A DNA stretch of 64,000 nucleotides. Origin: Rosa chinensis. Taxonomy: Eukaryota; Streptophyta; Magnoliopsida; Rosales; Rosaceae. How positions within the stretch are numbered: the first letter of the stretch is position 1; every line of letters begins with the position of its first letter. Both the position numbers and the translations under genes were made by a program. The stretch covers positions 13,713,555 to 13,777,554 of the forward strand of contig NC_037093.1 in NCBI RefSeq assembly GCF_002994745.2. Reading direction: 5' to 3'. This document shows positions 10,133 through 22,124 of the stretch, piece after piece. Below the pieces are notes generated by a model that saw only the letters and a list, made by a program, of their open reading frames with translations, was not told the origin of the DNA and did no database searches.

Positions 10133-11041
10133 CTATGAATTAATGAAAGAACATACTGTCTTCACCAAATCCACAGCCTGCTCATCCTTTGGGTCATACA
10201 AATGAAAGCAATGGTCCTTCCCCTTATTCTCCTTCATCTCCACACTCCCTTTCCACCCACTCTTCTTCAGCTCCTCCACATAGCTTTTCCCCACTCCGTT
10301 AAAACGGTCCTTCTCCGCCACAACCACCAACACCTTCTCACACCCGAGCCGCCCCAGATCCTCCGCGGCCTGCTTCAACCTCCTATCCTGCAACCCTTCA
10401 TTCTCCTTGTTCATGTACAGCCACATCTTATCATCGTCGGTCCCGCCGAAGTAGGGATGTGCCAGAATCGCCCCAACCACTTTCACTCCGGGTAACCCGA
10501 CCAACCCGACCCGAGACACCAGAGTGTGTGTTATGTTCCCTCCCGCGCTGTCCCCACCGATAAACACGCGGTTCAAGTCGGCGTACTCATTTAGCCATTG
10601 ATCCGACCTGGTTCTGTTCGCGTGAGCCGCGACCCATTGGAGAGCGGCCTAGGAGTCCTCGTAGCAAGCGGGTATGGGCCGGGTCGGGAAGAGTCCGTAC
10701 TCGACCGAGACGACGATGACGTCGGCAGAGGAGCAGATGGTGGAGACGTAGCCGTGATAGGTGGAGGAGAAGGCGGACTGCAAACAGAAGCCGCCGCCGT
10801 GGATGTAGAAGAGGAGGGGGAGCTTTCGGGCCGGGTCGGCGGATTTGGGGACGAAGATGCGGGCGGAGACGGGTGGGTCGGTGGAGATGGTGACGTCTTT
10901 GGATCGGACGCCGGTGGTGAGGTCGTCGACGGCTGGGATTTTGTCGAAGGAGGGATGGGTTCGGTGGATGGTGCCGTCTTTGTGGACGCGGAAGAGGCGG
11001 AAGACGTGTTCAACGTCGGAGTGATCGCCGGCGGCGACCAT
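10133..11041 (-). pseudogene. Carboxylesterase copy B, one nonsense codon
   Basis: The same 303-codon frame as copies A and D, co-linear without indels, but codon 131 is TAG (10651-10649) where the paralogues have TGG in CYEDSWAAL. HGGG is kept before the stop. GGDSAGG, the VAEKD acid motif and KDHCFH are kept after it. Several other replacements distinguish it (for example VVVAEKDRF in place of VFVAEKDHL, and NRTRSD in place of NGTGSD), which fits relaxed selection. A truncated 130-residue product would lack the catalytic serine. Readthrough or a sequencing error cannot be excluded from the sequence alone. Confidence 0.88.
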
Positions 11042-11285
11042 GGCAGAAATCTCAGAGAGAGTGGTGTTGGTGGTGGGTGAGTGATTGGTTGAGAATGTTT
11101 TACTGGGTAAGTGTGGTGTGGATTTATGCGGAGATTTAAGTTGTGATATGGCAGATTGAAGCGGAATGGGAATATGTGGTTTTAGGGATAGGTGGTAGAG
11201 CGGCAGAGCTTGGCTCTAGCCTCTATTTATTTTGATTTTTGAGTTCGACGTGGCTTGATTTAATCTTTTCAAGTTCGAGTTTGAG
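11042..11285 (-). promoter_or_regulatory. Upstream region of CXE copy B
   Basis: This is paralogous to 17614-17944 and 5111-5423. It contains a hairpin (11205-11209 pairs with 11213-11217, loop TTG) and the uninterrupted target site of the Harbinger-like element found in block A. Confidence 0.5.
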
Positions 11286-11901
11286 CAGGCTCATTTCAAT
11301 AATGGAATGGTGATCCAATGCTAGCACAATCACACTTGTGACAAAGGCATGACTAGAAGATGGACAAGCTGAGATACTTGCTGATCTCATGTAAAAAACA
11401 AGGCTTGAAAATGATCTTTCATGAAATGATATGTCGATCTTTTAATCAAAGGCTTTGATGTTTTGCAACGGTGGAGAGTCAATTCATCTGCATATCCTAT
11501 TCTTTCGAAGCTTGTAAAAGACATTTTTGCAACTCCTTGCTCTACAGTGGCAAGTGTGAATACATTTTAGCTTGAGAACAAGGGTTGATCCCTTTAGGAG
11601 TCACTGACTCTCCAAATAATTGAGGTACTAGTCTGCATTAGTGATTGGTTGAGTGTTGAGCAACCTAATTTCTACTCAGAACCAACAAAGGAGGAGATGT
11701 CCTTGTATCGTAATCTAGAAGAAACTGCAGAAAGGTAATAATATGAAAATATTACCTTACTTGCATATTTTTATATTTTCATTAACTTATTACTATATTA
11801 ATTTGACTGTTTTTTTTTTATTTTTTCATGATTTTTATTTTGAAGAAACTGATACGCTGAATTTGGAAGGTGCGAACTCTTCTACAACAACTGCTACTTG
11901 A
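11286..11901 (+). pseudogene. hAT transposase C-terminal fragment, copy 2
   Basis: The plus strand reads GFDVLQRWRVNSSAYPILSK, then KDIFATPCSTVAS, a stop, decayed DP..SLT sequence, and DWLSVEQPNFYSEPTKEEM. It continues after an apparent intron (about 11731-11843) into ETDTLNLEGANSSTTTAT and a stop at 11899-11901. This is the end of a RICESLEEPER-type hAT transposase, including the dimerisation domain and a last small exon. Internal stops and indels mark it as dead. Confidence 0.8.
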
Positions 11902-12805
11902 AGATTTTGGATGCTGGAAACTATTGGTGTTGAAGATATAGCTGCTGTTTTTTTTTTTTTTTGTTAATTGATTGAAGTCATCAAATCACAAAGTGCTGCA
12001 AAGATGACTACACAAGCAGATTTTTGTTTATTTTTGTTAATTGATTCTAAGTTCTTTTACCTTTTAAATTTCTATTACATCAATGTCTTATTTATTCTGA
12101 ATTGAAGAGCTTCTAAGAGTATTACAATTGAATGCATTGGCACTTGAAAGCTCATTTATCATTTGGTTTACAAACAGTAAATTTTTAGTTAATAGACTTA
12201 ATGAATAAGTCGAGCGAACTGATATAATGAGTAGCATTTTGTTCCAGCCTGTTGTACTCGGTCACAGATATTGGGCTCAATTCGTGGAATGCTATATATG
12301 TGCCGTTCGGGTCTTGAAGAACATTTAATGAAATCTTTCTCTTCTCATAAAAAAATATGTGAGAGTAGAGAGATTATTCAGAGCACCGCCGTGCACTTGC
12401 ACCAACATAAATAAATGGTTAGATTGCATTAAATACACTTTTTGTTTATTAAAAATAAAGTTGATAATAAATATCAAGGGTTGAGATTATTTTATAAGGA
12501 TTGGGTCACTTACACCGTCGGTGCATAGAATAATTTCCAGTGAGAGTAATTTTGATGTATCATATTTGTTTTGATTTGGCTGAGGCGTCAGTCCCCATAC
12601 AAGGTCTTATAATTTTGCCAAGACTTGTGTTTTTGGTAGATAGGCATCCCATAAATACGTCTTTAGCTCCCAAGAGTCGTGGATCATATATTACGAGCAT
12701 GCAATGTGGTAACGAACACATTTCAATTTTTCTTGAACTGATGATGTAACCTTTCCGTCATTGGAAGAAAAAGAAACAAAATGCTGGAAAAAAACCATCT
12801 CTCTG
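11902..12805. other. Spacer between hAT copy 2 and CXE copy C
   Basis: This is AT-rich and matches 23723-24424 over its length, apart from the 172-bp MITE at 12368-12539. It lies downstream of a minus-strand CXE. No gene is seen; the ORF at 12540-12749 is in duplicated non-coding sequence. Confidence 0.6.
12368..12539. mobile_element. 172-bp MULE-type MITE with 9-bp target duplication
   Basis: The element is flanked by GTGAGAGTA at 12359-12367 and 12540-12548. Its ends are imperfect inverted repeats around ATTATTC..AGCACCGCCG (left) and the complement of CGTCGGTGCATAGAATAAT (right). The paralogous spacer at about 24160 has a single GTGAGGGTA and no element, which confirms the insertion. Confidence 0.8.
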
Positions 12806-13220
12806 CTAGTGTAGATTAATAAAAGAAGCAAATTTCTTGACCAAATCCGTAGTCTGCTCATCCTTGGGTTCAGCCAAGTGAAAGCAATGGTCTTTCCCCA
12901 CAGTCTCCTTCACCTCCACACTACCACTCCACCCACTCTTCTTTATCTCCTCCACATACCTCTTCCCGCCACACTTCAAATGGTCCATCGATCTCCGCCA
13001 AAAACACCAACACCCTCTCACACCCAAGATGCCGAAGATCCTCTGTGGCCGGTACCAGACTCCTATCCTGCAACCCTTCATTCTCCTTATTCATGTACAG
13101 CCACATCTTATCATGAACAGTTCCACCAAAGTAGGGATGCACAAGTATTGCCCCGACCACTTTCGCTTCGGGTAACCCGACCGACCCGACCCGGGACATT
13201 AAAGTGTGTGCTGTGTTCCC
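12806..13220 (-). pseudogene. Carboxylesterase copy C (type II), 5'-truncated with frameshift
   Basis: This is the C-terminal part of a CXE closely related to copy E at 24425. It starts at the equivalent of the GGNIAHNLVSRVGS segment, so the HGGG half and the nucleophile serine are missing. It keeps HPYFGG, NKENEGLQDR, a LVFLAE acid region, KDHCFHLAEPKDE and the ending SFINLH. A 4-bp duplication near 12990 (CGAT) shifts the frame between the AEIDG region and the KRYVEEIKKSGW region. Homology to copy E stops at about 13220, where unrelated (probably Helitron) sequence begins. Confidence 0.82.
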
Positions 13221-15759
13221 GGTTCCCTCATTGATTTTGGTATTTCATTAGAAATGGGTCTAAATGATTTGCTTTTCTATTCTTCTAAGGACAGATCTAA
13301 GGCATGCATCACCAGTTCGATGGAGTTTGGTTCTATTAAGCATCATAGACATTTTTGCTCCTAGATTGCATCAACAGGTAATGGAGCACCTGGATGGAAA
13401 CAACCACAGTCAGCTTTACAATGTCAAGAAGGGTAAGATTATGTAAAAATAAAATCTGCTAAATTTTGGTCATATTATTTTCAGCCTCCTTTCCAAAGTT
13501 TATGAGATCAAAATTTTTTGGTTTATACAATGACTCAGATCAATGCTTTTGTAATTGTTTTTATGAGATGAGGTGCATATATAGGAAAAGAATATGCTTT
13601 GAGAGGCAATGTTTTAATTGTCTGTGATAAAGTGGTTATGTGTGTCGGTAGGATGTGAGAATGAATTAATCCTCATGAAAATCAGTTCTAAGACTTTAGA
13701 TCCGAAATGATGCAATAGAATGTTACTGTTTATATATGGCTAAACTGAACATTATGCATGAACTCAAAGTAGCCTCGATATCAGCACATGAAAGATTGTC
13801 GCACTATCATATAGATTTTATTGTAAAGGTATTCTGAGAAGAATTTGTATAGACTTGAACAGGAATTTGGTAAATTTAAATTTTGGTCTCTTATGATATG
13901 TTTGATAGATTTGCTTATATTTACCATGTGCTTTGCTTGCTCATATCAACTCAACCAATCAACTGGATTTTAGGACCTGAATGAGTGGCCTGTGCTTAAA
14001 CCCCTTCCATCTTATGGTACAAGAATAGATGTAGCAGCTTGAAGGTACTCCACTTTCATATTTGGAACAAATCTCACTGATCTCATTGTTACAAGTACCT
14101 AGCTACTTAGTTTGAATTCTGCAACAAGTTCCAAGTTATCATAAGAAGAGGCAGAGAATAGAAAGGTATGATTCGATTTATACAACCAAATAATCACTCT
14201 TTCTTATTGCAGTAGTATCTACTTGACAATATTTCTGTAAATGCATAAACCAAGACTCAGGTTTTGGTTTCTGTAATGTATCAGTTTTTAGTTAATATAA
14301 AATACATATCAGAAACCACATTATTTCATCATATATTCATCTTTATATACTTCTTATTTCTCTGTTCTTTATGACGGTCTTGCCTATTCCATGACCTAAA
14401 TGATGGCACATAAGATCTTAGTACGTCTGCTTGATTTTATTTTTATACATCTCATGTTTATACTTTCAGAACCTCAGTAGAATCTTAAATGCAAAGTAGA
14501 TATCAGTTCATTGGGATTTAAGAATGCTTAACGGAGCCTAATGGAACTAAACTTTGAACTAAGTGAATTACTGTTATAATCTCCTGGACTAGAACAAAAC
14601 TTTGAACCAGGAGGTAGATCGTTTAACTTCTCTTTGTTTTTTGATTGATTAAAATCAATATGTGCATCTCTGATCAATTAATAGCTCTGAATAGAAGTAC
14701 TAATAGTGATCTATTTGAATCAAAAGTACTAATATTATTCCAGATATTGCAAATAAAACAATTGTGCTTGCATGCCTGTAGATAATTTTGTGTGTGGTGC
14801 TGATTTGTGAATAATTATTTATGCTGTTAGTGGGAAGAAAATCTATCCTTCTGACAATAAGTCATGATTGCCTCCAGTGCTATGGTCCTTAATTAATTAT
14901 TGAAAGCATTGCACAAACAAATCGCAGTGTCTACAGCTGAGATACAGGTACATCCTTAAAAACTGTTTAGCAGATAGTTAAATGGTAAATCAAGGGTTGA
15001 TGTGGTAGTAATTTTTTGTTGGTACATCCTTAAAAACTGTTTAGCAGATAGTTAAATGGTAAATCAAGGGTTGATGTGGTAGTAGTTTTCTGTTGGTACT
15101 CTTTTCAGAATGGTACTGACGTAGAGGTTTATGGATCACCAACTGAAAGAGGAATTCTACACTTGAGGAATTAAGATTCTATTCAATCTCGAGGATCAGA
15201 GCTCTTTCCAATGTTCAATCTATCCAGAAAAGGTAATCATCAATCATCTTCTCTTCCCTTTTGACCTTCATCACTGAAACAATAGCCATATCTCATAGAA
15301 ATCATCGCAGTATTCTGCAGAGTCTCAAGCAACAGCATTTGACACAGTTTCAGATAACTACAACTTCAATACACTTCATGCAAGTGGCTTTCTATGGACT
15401 ATCAGTGTGAGTATAATATATCCTATACATATTTTTCTCTTAATTACATACATTCAACAAATTTTTTCAAATATCAGTAACTAGAATTTGATGATCAACT
15501 ATTTCACCTTGCAAGACCTCAACAACATTCTTATTCACATTATCTTCTCATTAGGTTTGATTTCAAGTTAATGATTCTGGTGGAGAAATTTGTGTAACGT
15601 GTTTTAATCATGCAGCCAAAAAATTCATGTATCTGACAAAAACAATATAAATATTCTGATATGTAATGTTATAAGATCACCTTACCTAAATTGTAAAGTT
15701 CGACAAAAACAATCAATGATCAAATCAATCCCGCAGCAAAGCGCGGACAACATTTCTAG
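13221..15759 (+). mobile_element. Helitron (3' end clear, 5' end uncertain)
   Basis: The 3' terminus has the Helitron layout: a short GC-rich hairpin at 15731-15746 (CCGC-A-GC, loop AAA, GC-GCGG), then 9-12 nt, then CTAG ending at 15759, with host T at 15760. The host sequence after it (tatattcgatgaacc) continues the block flank that runs uninterrupted at about 3299-3315. The 5' TC terminus could not be placed; it is likely near 13221-13235, where CXE homology ends. No Rep/helicase coding is seen, so it would be non-autonomous. It contains a 74-bp tandem duplication (14947-15094) and otherwise AT-rich sequence with scattered intron-like and exon-like patches that I cannot assign. Confidence 0.6.
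14947..15094. repeat. Tandem duplication, 2 x 74 bp
   Basis: GGTACATCCTTAAAAACTG starts at 14947 and again at 15021. The two copies differ at about two positions near their ends. Confidence 0.9.
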
Positions 15760-16704
15760 TATATTCGATGAACCAGTTCTAGAATTAGAAGGGATAAGGA
15801 AATCTAACAAGGTGCAGTGCCATTATCCATTGAGCTTCTCCTAGATGCAACGTTAGTCTCTCAGTTGTTTGATGGGACAAAATATATGAGAGGATTGATA
15901 TTCTAGTAGGGATCAATGCAAGCGTTTCAATCATTTTATACAAAAAAAAAAACAAAAAAAACAGTTAAGACAGTTCATTCCATCAATAAACTGTCAAGTA
16001 ACTTACAAATTCTTGTCTCATAAGGATTAAAATTGATAACCATACTTTCTGAATTTGAATTCATAAGCGGATTTGCATTTTAGAAATCTTTTCAATTACA
16101 ACTGATTTATATAATTGACGTGTTAAAAATGAAATCCTAAACATCTTATCTCATGAACTGTACAACAATGTAAAATATCTAGTTCATAAAGTTTTACATT
16201 CTCCCACTAAATTAGATATTTCACAGAATCAATTCATGTAAACAAGCTGTTTACTTAAGTTTGCACCAGGATTCCATGACCACATTATATAGTGAGTCTA
16301 CTACAATATAGTTGTGTATATTATGCAGTGAGTCTACTCCAATGCCTCGGCCAAGATCCCAGAGTCCCTCGAGCAACTTACCTTGCTTGCCATGAAGAAG
16401 CGATTGGCATTCTTACTTCTTAGGGTTTTAACACGAAATTAGTAGCATACAATACCAGTTAGAAGAAGTCAAAAATGATCTATCACTACTCGAATTTAAG
16501 TTCTCCATGAATAAACATAAGTTCAAGTTACCGATCGATTACAACTCGATCAGAAGTTTGAATCGATTCAAACATGCTTTGGATGCTAAAAGTAGATGAG
16601 CATGAAGTAGTAGTATGTCCCCAATCTCTTATAAATCCTTCTTATTTTGTCAAGCGGAAGAAAGACAGTAGTACATATATAATGCTTACAACTCTGAAAT
16701 CAAT
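15760..16704. other. Downstream flank of CXE copy D
   Basis: This is paralogous to 3301-4201. It is AT-rich and no gene is seen. An ORF at 16574-16777 spans the end of the CXE on the opposite strand and is a shadow. Confidence 0.65.
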
Positions 16705-17613
16705 CTATGAATTAATGAAAGAACATACTGTCTTCAACAAATCCACAGCCTGTTCATCCTTGGGTTCTCCCAAATGAAAGCAATGGTCCTTCCCTTTATT
16801 CTCCTTCATCTCCACACTCCCTTTCCACCCACTCTTCTTCAGCTCTTCCACATAGCTCTTCCCCACTCCGTTCAAATGGTCCTTCTCCGCCACAAACACC
16901 AACACCTTCTCACACCCGAGCCGCCCCAGATCCTCTGCGGCCGGCTTCAACCTCCTATCCTGCAACCCTTCATTCTCCTTGTTTATATACAGCCACATCT
17001 TATCATCGTCGGTCCCGCCGAAGTAGGGATGCGCCAGAATCGCCCCCACCACTTTCACTCCGGGTAACCCGACCGACCCTACCCGGGACACCAGAGTGTG
17101 TGTTATGTTCCCTCCCGCGCTGTCCCCGCCGATGAACACGCGGTTCAAGTCGGCGTACTCGTTTAGCCATTGATCCGACCCGGTTCCGTTCGCGTGAGCC
17201 GCGACCCATTGGAGAGCGGCCCAGGAGTCCTCGTAGCAAGCGGGTATGGGCCGGGTCGGGAAGAGTCCGTACTCGACCGAGACGGCGATGACGTCGGCGG
17301 AAGAGCAGATGGTGGAGACGTAGCCGTGGTAGATGGAGGAGAAGGCGGACTGCATGCAGAAGCCGCCGCCGTGGACGTAGAAGAAGAGGGGGAGCTTTCG
17401 GGCCGGGTCGGCGGATTTGGGGACGAAGATGCGGGCGGAGACGGGTGGGTCGGTGGAGATGATGACGTCTTTGGATCGGACGCCGGTGGTGAGGTCGTCG
17501 ACGGCTGGGATTTTGTCGAAGGAGGGATGGGTTCGGTGGATGGTGCCGTCTTTGTGGACGCGGAAGAAGCGGAAGACGTGTTCGACGTCGGAGTGATCGC
17601 CGGCGGCGGCCAT
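16705..17613 (-). CDS. Plant carboxylesterase (CXE family), copy D
   Basis: An intact single-exon gene of 302 residues. HGGG is at 81-84, the nucleophile Ser165 lies in the canonical GGDSAGG, the acid is Asp245 in VAEKD, and His277 lies in KDHCFH. The catalytic triad is therefore complete and hydrolase activity on small esters is expected from the family. The frame is open further upstream to 17739, but that extension has no ATG. The ATG at 17613 aligns with the starts of copies A and B and follows a duplicated CT/CA-rich leader, so it is chosen. It carries YGLFPTRP in place of the usual YRLAPEHP, like the other type-I and type-II copies. It sits head-to-tail with copy E, separated by a hAT fragment and a nested LTR insertion. 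It is the best candidate for the functional type-I member. Confidence 0.93.
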   Translation of the reverse strand: MAAAGDHSDVEHVFRFFRVHKDGTIHRTHPSFDKIPAVDDLTTGVRSKDVIISTDPPVSARIFVPKSADPARKLPLFFYVHGGGFCMQSAFSSIYHGYVSTICSSADVIAVSVEYGLFPTRPIPACYEDSWAALQWVAAHANGTGSDQWLNEYADLNRVFIGGDSAGGNITHTLVSRVGSVGLPGVKVVGAILAHPYFGGTDDDKMWLYINKENEGLQDRRLKPAAEDLGRLGCEKVLVFVAEKDHLNGVGKSYVEELKKSGWKGSVEMKENKGKDHCFHLGEPKDEQAVDLLKTVCSFINS

Positions 17614-17944
17614 GGCAGAAATCTCAGAGAGAGTGGTGTTGGTGGTGGGTGAGTGATTGGTTGAGAATGTTTTACTGGGTAAGTGTGGTGTGGATTTATG
17701 CGGAGATTCAACTACTTGTCTTTGGTGTTTTTGCTTCAACTAATTTTCTTGTACTGAACTAGCTGCCTTTCAATGAGTTTGTGACACTCGAAATGTAAGT
17801 TGTGATATGGCAGATTGACATGTGGTTTTAGGGACAGGTGGTAGAGCGGCAGTGCTTGGCTCTAGCCTCTATTTGTTTTGAGTTTGAGTTCGACGTGGCT
17901 TGATTTAATCTTTTCAAGTTCGAGTTTGAGTAGGCTCATTTCAA
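17614..17944 (-). promoter_or_regulatory. Upstream region of CXE copy D
   Basis: This is duplicated with copies A and B. A CAACCAATCACTC stretch and a CATAAATCC element lie within 90 nt of the ATG. The small hairpin seen upstream of A and B is weakened here (17851-17855 against 17859-17863). Confidence 0.45.
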
Positions 17945-18567
17945 TAATGGAATAGTGATCCAATGCAAACACAATCACACTTGTGACAAAGGCATGATTA
18001 GAAGATGGACGAGCTGACATACTTGCTGGTCTCATGTAAGAAAAAGACTTCGAAAATAAACTTTCATGAAATGATATCCCATGAGGTTGACATGTACCTC
18101 GCTGATGGATATGTCGATCTTTTAATCAAAGGCTTTGATGCTTTACAACGGTGGAGAGTCAATTTATCTGCATATCCTATTCTTTCGAAGCTTGCATGTG
18201 AGTCCCTGAAAATTTTAGTTAATTTCCGAAGGTAATTTTTCGCCATTAAATTTTTTTTTGTATAGTGATTTAAGTAAAGGAATTTATTTAGGAAATTATC
18301 TTGAGTGTCGAAACTACAATTCGAGCCATTTAAGTATAGTTGGGTTTGACAGACTAACGATTATTATCGAGACAAAGATTTGTCAAAGTTGGTCCGAAGA
18401 ATTGGGCTTTATTGAAAATTTCATATTTCGGGCCTAGGATGGAGTCGAGAAATGACTAAAGACGTCATTGATGAAAAACGACTAATGAAACGAGCTCGAA
18501 AACCCGAACAAGGACAGCTAAAAGAATTTCGGTGGTTCATTGTAAGGGTGAAATCGTCATTTTACAC

Positions 18568-18580
18568 ACATAAGTATAAA
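18568..18580 (+). promoter_or_regulatory. TATA box of the solo LTR
   Basis: The sequence TAAGTATAAATAGG lies about 40 nt before a CT-rich leader. Position and context fit an LTR promoter. Confidence 0.55.
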
Positions 18581-20556
18581 TAGGAGGTTAAAGAGTTGAA
18601 AAACCCTAAACTCTCTTCCTCTCCCTCTCGGCCGCGTCTTCTCTCTCTCCCCGACCTCTCTTTCTCGCACACTCTCTCTTCTTCTCTCTGCAACCACCGG
18701 AAAACACCATTTCCGGCCACCATCTCACCACACCGCCACCACCAATCAACGCAGCTTCTGAATCCGACCCAAACCCAAGAAAAATCTGAACCATGCATCA
18801 ACCTCTCACTCTTCTTCTTTCCTCTGCCACCACCGGAGACTCCAGCTCCAGCCACCATCTTGCAACACCGCCGCCACCCTTCAAACTAGCACCCAAATCC
18901 AACCAAAACCTAGCCATTCCGCTGTCGATCGAAAGATCCTAACCACCGCATGCATGCCCGGAAACCTACGACGCCATGCCATCCGCGTTCACTGGTCTTC
19001 GAACCTTTTCCATAACCACTGCCGCCACCAACGGGTTCAGGGCAGGCTGTTCATCAACACTCCAAAGCCTCGTCGCCGACTCGACGCCGGAGAACTCCAT
19101 ATACGCCTTCGCCGGCGATCTGGGCTTCTACAAGGCTAGGGTTACGACCTCTGACCACGATTGAGTGAAGCCATCACCTTGAAGAAGCTTAGGACTGCAC
19201 GAATCACCTTAACCCCTTAATCCCGACTTCTGATTCTGACCAGAACCACCGTAAGCGCTTCACGTGCCGCCGATGGCGCGTGAGATACTCCAGCTCCGCC
19301 GTGATCTTCACCGGCGTAATCCCTTCATTTGCTAAGATGTTCTCAAGTCTCATTCCTTGGGTAGTTGAACTTCAATTCCGATATAAGTAGGTTTCTAATC
19401 TTGGGTTTTCTGGACTTGGTTGAAACATGGACTTTTCAGATCAGATGGAAAGCTTCTGGTCTTGTTTTCAATTCTGTTTTAAAGAGATGAGGAAGAACTG
19501 ATGAGGGCTATGAGGTGTAGCAGGTCATTGAGTTCATGACCTTGGCAAGAATCGAGATAGGGTAAGAATCCAATCCTTTTAGATTATGAATTCAAGCCTG
19601 TTAGTTATTGTGATTGATTAATTAAAAAGGTGTTCTGTGGTGGGGATGAAGACCGAAGTTTTGGATGAAGGACATTAGTCTGAGGCCACCACTGCGTCGA
19701 AGAGTTCTGTAAGATACCTGGTAAGGACATTCTGTAGTTTCTGTTTTGGATACAGAATTGGTGGTGGGTTGCTTATTGATTGTGTTTTATCTACTAGGGA
19801 TCCGAAAGGTTAAAGGTGGTGGATTGCAGTCACGACAAATTAGCTTCTAGTTTGGGAGAGAAGATTGGTAAGGGCCTGATTTGGTGATCTTGGAATTGTT
19901 GTGGTTGAATTGAACAAAATTGTGAATTCATGGTGAATTAAGCATGTTGTAAGATGATTGGAAAATGGATTAAATGGAGGTTGAATTGAGGTGACTTTTT
20001 ATTTTGAGTTAAATGCTTAAACAGTTTGGTAATTGAGATCAGATCAATTTTACTAAGTAAACTAGATGTTGTAATTGATGTTAATATTGAGAAGCAGTTG
20101 GTCAAGAAAATGGTGGATCCCTTATGATTTAAGTTATTCGATTAAAGTTAAGGAAATAATTACAATTAAAGTGTTTTCTTAGTTACCATATCCCGGAATG
20201 AACATAGTAAGCAAACTCATTGGGGAATGGTAAATTATCCTTTGTTTTTCTTATCGAAAGAATACTAAACAAAGAAAGGTTAAATGAGTTGAGCCGAACT
20301 ATGCTTAATGGACACAAGTGTTAAGTTTGATCACCATATCCCAAATGATCAAATGATACATCATTTGGATTGTTTGGGAATGGGTAATAGATTTTATCTA
20401 CTAAAAGAAATTCCTTCAAGCATAAGTTCTAGATCGTTGTTTTGACCAAAAGATAATTTGATGGACTTTAAGAAAATTAAATAAATGCTTTGGTTGCTCG
20501 GTTAGTTGAGTTATAACGACATTAAGTTACTCATTGATTCGATTTTATTATAAAGA

Positions 20557-22124
20557 GGACTAAATTCAGTTTACCCCCTCCAACTTAGGGGTAAACATCA
20601 AGTCAGTCCCTAAATTTTTTTTTTAATCAAGATCGTCCCTAAAGTTCTGTTTTTCATCATCCGCGTCCAAATCACAAAATTCTCTCCGATCATGACGTCA
20701 CTTGCTGAGTTGGCCCCGACATGGGGCCCCACTTTTCAGTTTTTGGGCCTCACTTTAGATGAAATGTCGAAATTACCCTCCTCTACCCCATATTATTTTC
20801 CTCGTCTCTCTTCCTCGGTTCCTCCTCCTCCTCTTCTTCTTTTTCTTTTTCTTCTCACTTCGCCGTCTCCACCCATTCACGGAGCTCACAGTCCGCGTCG
20901 CCATCCCACTTGGCCTCCACCTCTACTACCTCCTCCATCCACAAGCGCAAGATCGCATCTAAGGACCACGTGCCTCCTTTCCCTCCCTCATCCTTCTCCG
21001 CTGCCATGCTCGACGACGCTCTGACCTCCAGCGACGACCTCGAAACCATCTCAGCACGCGGTAGCGGCCCTGATTCCGACTCATACAATCCATTCCTAAA
21101 CTTCAAGTTCGAGTTTGTCTTCAGTGGAGACGACGTGGAGGAGGTGGGTTCCGGCGAGCTGGGCATGGGCCAGGCCGTGTTCGATGAGTAGGATTTTGTT
21201 GTCCAGGGTGGTGGTGTAGGCAGCCATGGTTGTAAAGCACAAGAAGACAAAGACGAAGATGATGAAGATGAAGGTCTCAGATTCGAGCAACCCCATTTGG
21301 CCTTCCACCGACGGGATACCGGCCTCAAAAACTCCCTCAATCAATTTTCCAAGGTAACCCATTTCTAAAGCTTTGATCTTTCTCTTCTGGGTTTCTTTCA
21401 TTTTGGCTAAAGTTTCAATCTTTGGTTCTGGGCTTTTATTTTTTGTGTAGGTTTGCTCAACTATGGAATCTGGGTTCTGAATCAGATCACTAAGTATCAG
21501 AATTCTTATTTGTTTTGTGTTTCTGTTGGTGGAATATAGTTTCTAGGTGGTTTCTTAAGCACGGGTTTGTTTTTCGAAGTTTGTACCTTGAGTCCTTGAC
21601 TGAATTGAAGGTGAAGTGAAATCTGGTTTTATGGTTTGGGTGGTGGGGGGATGCCTCTGGAGAGTATAGAGAGTGGGTTTGGGGAGATTGGGAGATGAGG
21701 GAGAGGAGAGAGTGTGTAGTCAAAGACTGGTTTTGATGGTGAAGAGATTGAGAGCGGGAAGTGAGGTAGGAGAGGAGGGTTGTGTTGCGCTCATGGTGGC
21801 AGTTGAGCGGAGCTGCGAAGGGATTTGTGTAACCCCAAAGGGGGTTGTGGGATGTAGGAGAGGTCGAGAGGAGGAGGGAGGAGAGAGGAGAGGATCAGAG
21901 GAGGGTAATTTCGACATTTCATCTAAAGTGAGGCCCAAAAACTGAAAAGTGGGGCCCCATGTCGGGGCCAACTCAGCAAGTGACGTCATGATCGGAGAGA
22001 ATTTTGTGATTTGGACGCAGATGATGAAAAACAGAACTTTAGGGACGATCTTGATTAAAAAAAAAATTTAGGGACTGACTTGATGTTTACCCCTAAGTTG
22101 GAGGGGGTAAACTGAATTTAGTCC
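20557..22124. mobile_element. Mutator-like element with 228-bp TIRs (Pack-MULE-like)
   Basis: The TIRs 20557-20784 and 21897-22124 are nearly perfect inverted copies beginning GGACTAAATTCAGTTTACCC. They are flanked by a perfect 9-bp duplication TTATAAAGA (20548-20556 and 22125-22133), diagnostic of Mutator-type insertion. The 1.1-kb interior has no transposase. It is GC-rich on the left, with an open plus-strand frame (20910-21191, rich in Ser/Asp) and a GT...AG intron-like segment (about 21354-21451). This is typical of a captured host gene fragment (Pack-MULE). The source gene is not recognised. The identical N-terminal 31 residues of the ORFs at 20692 (+) and 21989 (-) are simply the two TIRs. 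Confidence 0.87.

Noticed and set aside
10598..11080. 160-codon plus-strand ORF opposite CXE B (and similar ORFs opposite A, D and E)
   Set aside because: Antisense shadow of a GC-biased CXE coding frame; low-complexity Gly/Asp/Glu/Val composition and no domain.
17614..17739. 42-residue N-terminal extension of CXE D
   Set aside because: It starts at a TTG, not an ATG, and corresponds to the duplicated leader of copies A and B.
18562..19164. Several 60-98 codon ORFs in the solo LTR
   Set aside because: They lie in a CT-rich LTR leader on both strands, with low-complexity composition.
20692..21024. 110-codon ORF sharing its first residues with an ORF at 21989 on the other strand
   Set aside because: The shared part is the MULE TIR read from both ends; it is not a gene.
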